This document shows positions 61,872 to 64,000 of a stretch of DNA of 64,000 bases, one piece after another (the first letter of the stretch is position 1; each line of letters starts with the position of its first letter). The DNA comes from Olivibacter jilunii (GTDB taxonomy: Bacteria > Bacteroidota > Bacteroidia > Sphingobacteriales > Sphingobacteriaceae), in assembly GCF_900607235.1 (NCBI RefSeq), contig NZ_LR027848.1, forward strand, positions 981,241 through 1,045,240, read 5' to 3'. The notes beneath the pieces are model-generated. The model did not search any database and was not told the DNA's origin. It was given only the letters and a program-made list of their open reading frames with translations. The translations under genes and the position numbers were made by a program.

Positions 61872-63263
61872 CTAACTGCCTCTTAGTTCCTCTATCTCAT
61901 CAACGGTTTTGGCTAAATAATTTCCTAAGCGTTGGTTACCTGATGAGGTTACCAAATAGTTGTCCTCAATACGGACTCCACCAAAATCAAGGTAGTGCTC
62001 CACTGCTTGGTAATTAATAAAGTCTGCTAGCTTATTAGTTGCTTTCCAACGGGCAAATAACTCAGGTATAAAATAAATACCGGGTTCAACGGTCAATACA
62101 TAGCCTGCTTCCAGTGCTTTGCCTAAACGTAACGATTTTAAACCAAAAGTAGAGGTATCTTTTTTTAATGTGTCGGTATAGCCAACGTATTGTTCTCCTA
62201 AATCTTCCATATCATGCACATCAAGTCCCATCATATGACCCGTACCGCATTGGAAGAACAGTGTATGAGCGCCTGCTGACACCGCCTCGGCTGTATCACC
62301 CTTAACCAACCCAATTTCTTTTAATCCATTAAATAGTACGGTGCAAGCCTCCAGATGCACGTCAAGGAAACGCACTTGAGGGGCCACCATCGCAGAAGCC
62401 TGGTTAAAGGCTTTCAATACAATATTGTAAATTTCTTTCTGCTTCGTACTGAATTGCAGATCGACAGGGAAAGTTCGTGTTAAATCACCCGCATAGCCCA
62501 TAGCAGTCTCCGCTCCGGAATCGTTCAAGACTAATTGCCCTTTTTTTAGGGTGTTATGCTGCTTATGGTTATGTAGTATTTCGCCATGAACAGATAGAAT
62601 AGTTGGATAAGCTAATCTGCCGCCACCATTTTGAGCGATTTCCTGGATGGCATTGGCAATCTGCAACTCTTTCATTCCTTCTTTGGCCATCTTCATTGCA
62701 TGAACGTGCATATCCACCGAAGTATTCACAGCTGATTCGATCTGGGTAATTTCTTCTTTACTTTTGATCGATCTTTGAGCGACTACCGCTTTGATGAAGG
62801 GCACGGAAGCTTTTTTTTGCTGTTCAAGAGGGGGGATGCCTAATAAATGTAAGAGCTTAATTTTATTGGTAGGCTGATAGGGGGGGAGATAACGGATGTT
62901 GCGGTTTTTTTTTAATGCATGCTGTAAATAATCTTGTAAATCCTTGGTGGGAAGGACAATACTTAAACCGCTTTTTTCACATTTTTCCCGCAAGGTTTCT
63001 TGTCGTCCCATCCATATAATTTCGTCGATCGTGAGCTCGTCTCCAAACAATATTTCTTTATTTTCATCTAAATCGATGACAGCTGCGAGCTTGGGCTCCT
63101 GAATACCATAGTAATACAAAAACGAACTATCTTGTCTGAAAGGAAAAGCGTTATCCGCGTAATTCATAGGCTGTTCATCATTTCCTAGGAATAGAAGCAG
63201 TCCTTCTGAAAATTGATTTTTAAGTTGATTTCTTCGCTGAATATAAATCGATTTTTCGAACAT
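61872..63263 (-). CDS. pepP: Xaa-Pro aminopeptidase (M24B)
   Basis: A 463-residue pita-bread metallopeptidase removing the N-terminal residue when proline follows. The N-terminal creatinase-like domain (1-170; LFLGNDEQPMNYADNAFPFRQDSSFLYY) precedes the catalytic domain with all five dimetal ligands in context: NDSGAETAMGYAGDLTRTFP (two Asp), CGTGHMMGLDVHD (His), VLTVEPGIYF (Glu) and GVRIEDNYLV (Glu). No signal peptide, so cytosolic. It comes first in the minus-strand order and complements the DPP IV-like and M1 enzymes, which release short Pro-containing peptides. The spacing (76 bp) allows cotranscription. Confidence 0.94.
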   Translation of the reverse strand: MFEKSIYIQRRNQLKNQFSEGLLLFLGNDEQPMNYADNAFPFRQDSSFLYYYGIQEPKLAAVIDLDENKEILFGDELTIDEIIWMGRQETLREKCEKSGLSIVLPTKDLQDYLQHALKKNRNIRYLPPYQPTNKIKLLHLLGIPPLEQQKKASVPFIKAVVAQRSIKSKEEITQIESAVNTSVDMHVHAMKMAKEGMKELQIANAIQEIAQNGGGRLAYPTILSVHGEILHNHKQHNTLKKGQLVLNDSGAETAMGYAGDLTRTFPVDLQFSTKQKEIYNIVLKAFNQASAMVAPQVRFLDVHLEACTVLFNGLKEIGLVKGDTAEAVSAGAHTLFFQCGTGHMMGLDVHDMEDLGEQYVGYTDTLKKDTSTFGLKSLRLGKALEAGYVLTVEPGIYFIPELFARWKATNKLADFINYQAVEHYLDFGGVRIEDNYLVTSSGNQRLGNYLAKTVDEIEELRGS

Positions 63264-63670
63264 ATCTGTATGTAATAGCTGATGGTTTTAACAAAGGTCT
63301 TATCTTTTTTGATAATAAAAAGTAATGATGCGCTTTTTTGACAAAGATCGCCCCATATAACGTCAAATTTAAAGCGTATTACCCATCAGCTGTTGATTAT
63401 ACGCCGGTAAAAATCGTAATTTATTTTGGGGATGGCTCTCCCTTTTTTCTCTTATATTATTCATATTTTAACTAGTTGTTTAGATTCCGGCTGTCAGTCA
63501 TGCCGTTAGCTAACAAGATCCGTTGTTGCTTCTAGGCAAATAATCCGGAGCTAGTTCGAATACGCGTCAATTAACGAATAATAACCGTATTTTAACCTAT
63601 TTTGTGATAACTCTTGGATTTATGGGTTAAAAATTGGTAAATTCACGTTACCTAATACACCAAACCAACG
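63264..63670. other. 407-bp divergent gap between pepP and an AraC-family gene
   Basis: AT-rich; I see no operator of the AraR or Fur type, no exact -7 element and no convincing hairpin. Confidence 0.4.
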
Positions 63671-64000
63671 ATGAAGACACTACAATTCACCATTCCAGTA
63701 GCGCATGATCGGACTGTTATTGTTCAGGAAGATTGTATGCCGCACTTCTATCCTCATTTACATCGGCATCATGAAGCCCAACTCATGTGGATCCTAGAAG
63801 GAAAAGGTACGTTGATTGCTGACAATAGCATGCATCCCTTTCAAGAGAACGACATTTTCTTGCTCGGCGCCAATCAATCGCATGTTTTTAAAAGTAATGC
63901 GGAGTACTTTGACGAGGCTCATCCGAAGCAGGTCCGCTCGATTTCCGTGTTCTTCGATCCAAACGGAAAGTTGGCTTCCTTGTTTAACTTGCCGGAGCTT
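63671..64000 (+). CDS. AraC-family transcriptional regulator, N-terminal part (cut by window edge)
   Basis: Hand-translated open frame of 110 codons starting MKTLQFTIPVAHDRTVIVQE. The cupin sensor domain of AraC-type regulators is recognisable: FYPHLHRHHEAQLMWILEGKGTLIADNSMHPFQENDIFLLGANQSHVF, a short beta-barrel with a His-rich metal/ligand strand and the usual GxGxxxxxxxxxxxxxGDxxxLxPxxxH pattern in modified form. The DNA-binding helices would lie beyond 64000. The ligand is unknown; it is divergent from the pepP-DPP-M1 run and might control it. Confidence 0.8.
   Translation, partial: MKTLQFTIPVAHDRTVIVQEDCMPHFYPHLHRHHEAQLMWILEGKGTLIADNSMHPFQENDIFLLGANQSHVFKSNAEYFDEAHPKQVRSISVFFDPNGKLASLFNLPEL

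Noticed and set aside
1-64000. CRISPR array, rRNA operon, phage or conjugative genes
   Set aside because: No regularly spaced short repeats, rRNA segments or phage/conjugation proteins were seen on either strand.

Overview
The window reads as a chromosomal segment of a Bacteroidota bacterium, most likely from the Sphingobacteriaceae (Olivibacter/Pedobacter/Sphingobacterium type; placement inferred). The signs are three SusC/SusD outer-membrane pairs, promoters of the Bacteroidota form (TAnnTTTG with an upstream TTG), almost no Shine-Dalgarno sequences, a Nudix-type arabinose regulator, and many lipoprotein glycosidases and S9/DUF885 peptidases.

Layout. 1-2,000: 5' part of an arginine operon (GNAT enzyme, then argG cut by the window edge), minus strand. 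2,017-8,724: arabinose catabolism, minus strand (araB-araD-araA-sodium/sugar symporter, with the Nudix regulator AraR upstream). 9,020-21,456: plus-strand arabinan utilisation genes (SusC/SusD, two GH51, GH43, aldose 1-epimerase, GH97), followed by a convergent GMC oxidoreductase. 23,326-30,680: two copies of a ~470-bp non-coding repeat bracket a peptide-catabolism block (DUF885 peptidase, amino-acid permease, dipeptidyl peptidase, small GNAT). 30,792-38,929: DUF5695 protein and a second SusC/SusD pair. 39,058-47,361: POT peptide transporter, two divergent TonB receptors with Fur-like boxes between them, and a HEIGH metallopeptidase-like lipoprotein. 47,924-51,373: multidomain GH43. 51,588-63,263: a third SusC with a SusD-like_2 partner, followed by four peptidases (DUF885, M1, S9 DPP, M24B). 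63,671-64,000: start of an AraC-family regulator.

How the parts fit. Secreted GH43/GH51/GH97 enzymes would debranch and cut arabinan or arabinogalactan, SusC/SusD would import the oligosaccharides, and the symporter plus AraA/AraB/AraD would carry L-arabinose to D-xylulose 5-phosphate. A shared dyad, WTAARTGT-N7-ACAYTTAW, lies upstream of nearly all these units. I propose it as the AraR operator. It also marks the DUF5695 gene, the second SusC/D pair and the large GH43 as arabinose-responsive. The peptidase genes, iron receptors and third SusC/D pair lack it and look like separate systems.

Most notable: the operator network, and the repeat pair, whose flanks are in the same orientation at both loci while the core between short terminal inverted repeats is flipped. 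No transposase, integrase, CRISPR array, rRNA or tRNA gene was recognised.
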